Origin: Sacculina carcini
Taxonomy: Eukaryota; Arthropoda; Thecostraca; Sacculinidae
DNA length: 64,000 nt
Direction of reading: 5' to 3'
NCBI GenBank assembly: GCA_916048095.2
Contig: OU696588.1
Coordinates: 7,060,501-7,124,500 of the forward strand
Part shown: one piece after another, positions 63,577 to 64,000 of the stretch
Layout: every line of letters begins with the position of its first letter
Position numbering within the stretch: position 1 is the first letter of the stretch
The notes under the pieces: generated by a model
What the model was told of the DNA's origin: nothing
The model's database searches: none
The model's input: only the letters and a program-made list of their open reading frames with translations
Position numbers and translations under genes: made by a program

Positions 63577-63830
63577 AGAAATTCTCTGTCTGTCTGTGTG
63601 TGTATGTATGCTTGAATATGAGGTTAAAATAACTGCGCGGGCTCAATGATATAGATCAGTGGTTTCAAACGTAAAAGAAGCGATGGATCATTTTTATTAA
63701 ACAAATATGTCCAGCAGACAGCAACTATAGACAATAAGACGTTCAATTTCACCGTGTAGAATGCATTCTTATACAAAACTAACGGATTTGTCTTCAAGAT
63801 CCAGAACGGGCGGATTTATATGCTAGACAT
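62780..63830. repeat. Decayed array with a CGCACGACGGGCGGG-type motif
   Basis: The motif occurs six times (about 62906, 63026, 63244, 63312, 63491, 63801), often followed by TTTA-ATGCTAG. The DNA between is also repeated (ATTCACATTTAGAC, GGGTTTACTTTTTT), giving a unit of roughly 250-340 bp. No coding capacity. Confidence 0.75.
63516..63577 (+). repeat. (CT)n(TA)n microsatellite
   Basis: About 32 bp of CT followed by about 28 bp of TA, inside the decayed array. Confidence 0.95.
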
Positions 63831-64000
63831 TTAGGTTAGGTTACGTCAAGAAATGATCAATAACTAGGGGTTGAGTTTGTGTCGGGTTGAGTTTGTGTGT
63901 GAGATACTAGACAATAAAAGCATTATAACTTATTGCTATGTGTATCTTCTGGTCCAAATTATTTAATCATTTTGCTTCTTCTTTACCCTCTTATGTAATC
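63831..64000. other. No feature seen
   Basis: AT-rich sequence to the window end, no frame or repeat recognised. Confidence 0.4.

Overview
The window is eukaryotic, from an invertebrate animal genome, and consists of mobile elements nested inside one another. I recognise no host gene, rRNA or intact tRNA. The evidence for an animal host is the mix of families: several Ty3/Gypsy LTR elements, BEL/Pao, a jockey-type LINE, a CR1/L2-like LINE with a 2A motif, an L1/Tx1-like LINE tail and a Polinton (Maverick). Jockey LINEs and TATA plus TCAGT initiator promoters lean towards an arthropod, but this is only an inference.

Layout. 1-4903: near-whole Ty3/Gypsy element (+) inserted in a LINE whose 3' end follows (4904-6005). 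6006-9652: scraps, including a decayed Gypsy pol (-), an 82-bp inverted repeat and a piece of the CR1-like LINE. 9667-38944 can be read as one jockey LINE (-) split by later arrivals. These are a young, apparently whole Gypsy element (9822-14354, -); a BEL/Pao fragment that was itself entered by a Gypsy element (16201-25112, +), which holds a full-length CR1-like LINE (17559-22126, -); and a second CR1-like LINE (25633-37768, -), which holds two more Gypsy-type elements (26003-28837, - and 30993-37407, +). The jockey pieces end at matching 14-bp flanks, 9653-9666 and 38948-38961.

38945-41003: a scrap of Gypsy integrase joined to a BEL/Pao fragment (-). 41004-about 53640: a Polinton, almost all on the minus strand. 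From right to left it has protein-primed DNA polymerase B, packaging ATPase, two conserved small proteins, integrase, two proline-rich proteins, a duplicated-domain protein, a basic protein, the major capsid protein, the adenovirus-type protease and an unknown protein. Several of these genes meet at overlapping stop/start codons. It is a fossil with several breaks.

53653-54890 is a ~98-bp satellite, followed by a tRNA-like SINE candidate and a Gypsy LTR fragment (-). 56273-61876 is a badly decayed Gypsy element (+) entered by a third CR1-like LINE copy (57186-59649, -). 61885-64000 holds a perfect 44-bp palindrome, a 143-bp tandem duplication, a decayed array of a CGCACGACGGGCGGG-type repeat and microsatellites, with no gene seen.

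The elements do not form a common pathway. The window is an insertion hotspot in which relative age can be read from who interrupts whom: Polinton, BEL and the decayed Gypsy pieces are old, the jockey and CR1-like LINEs are intermediate, and the Gypsy at 9822-14354, with seemingly identical LTRs, is the youngest.
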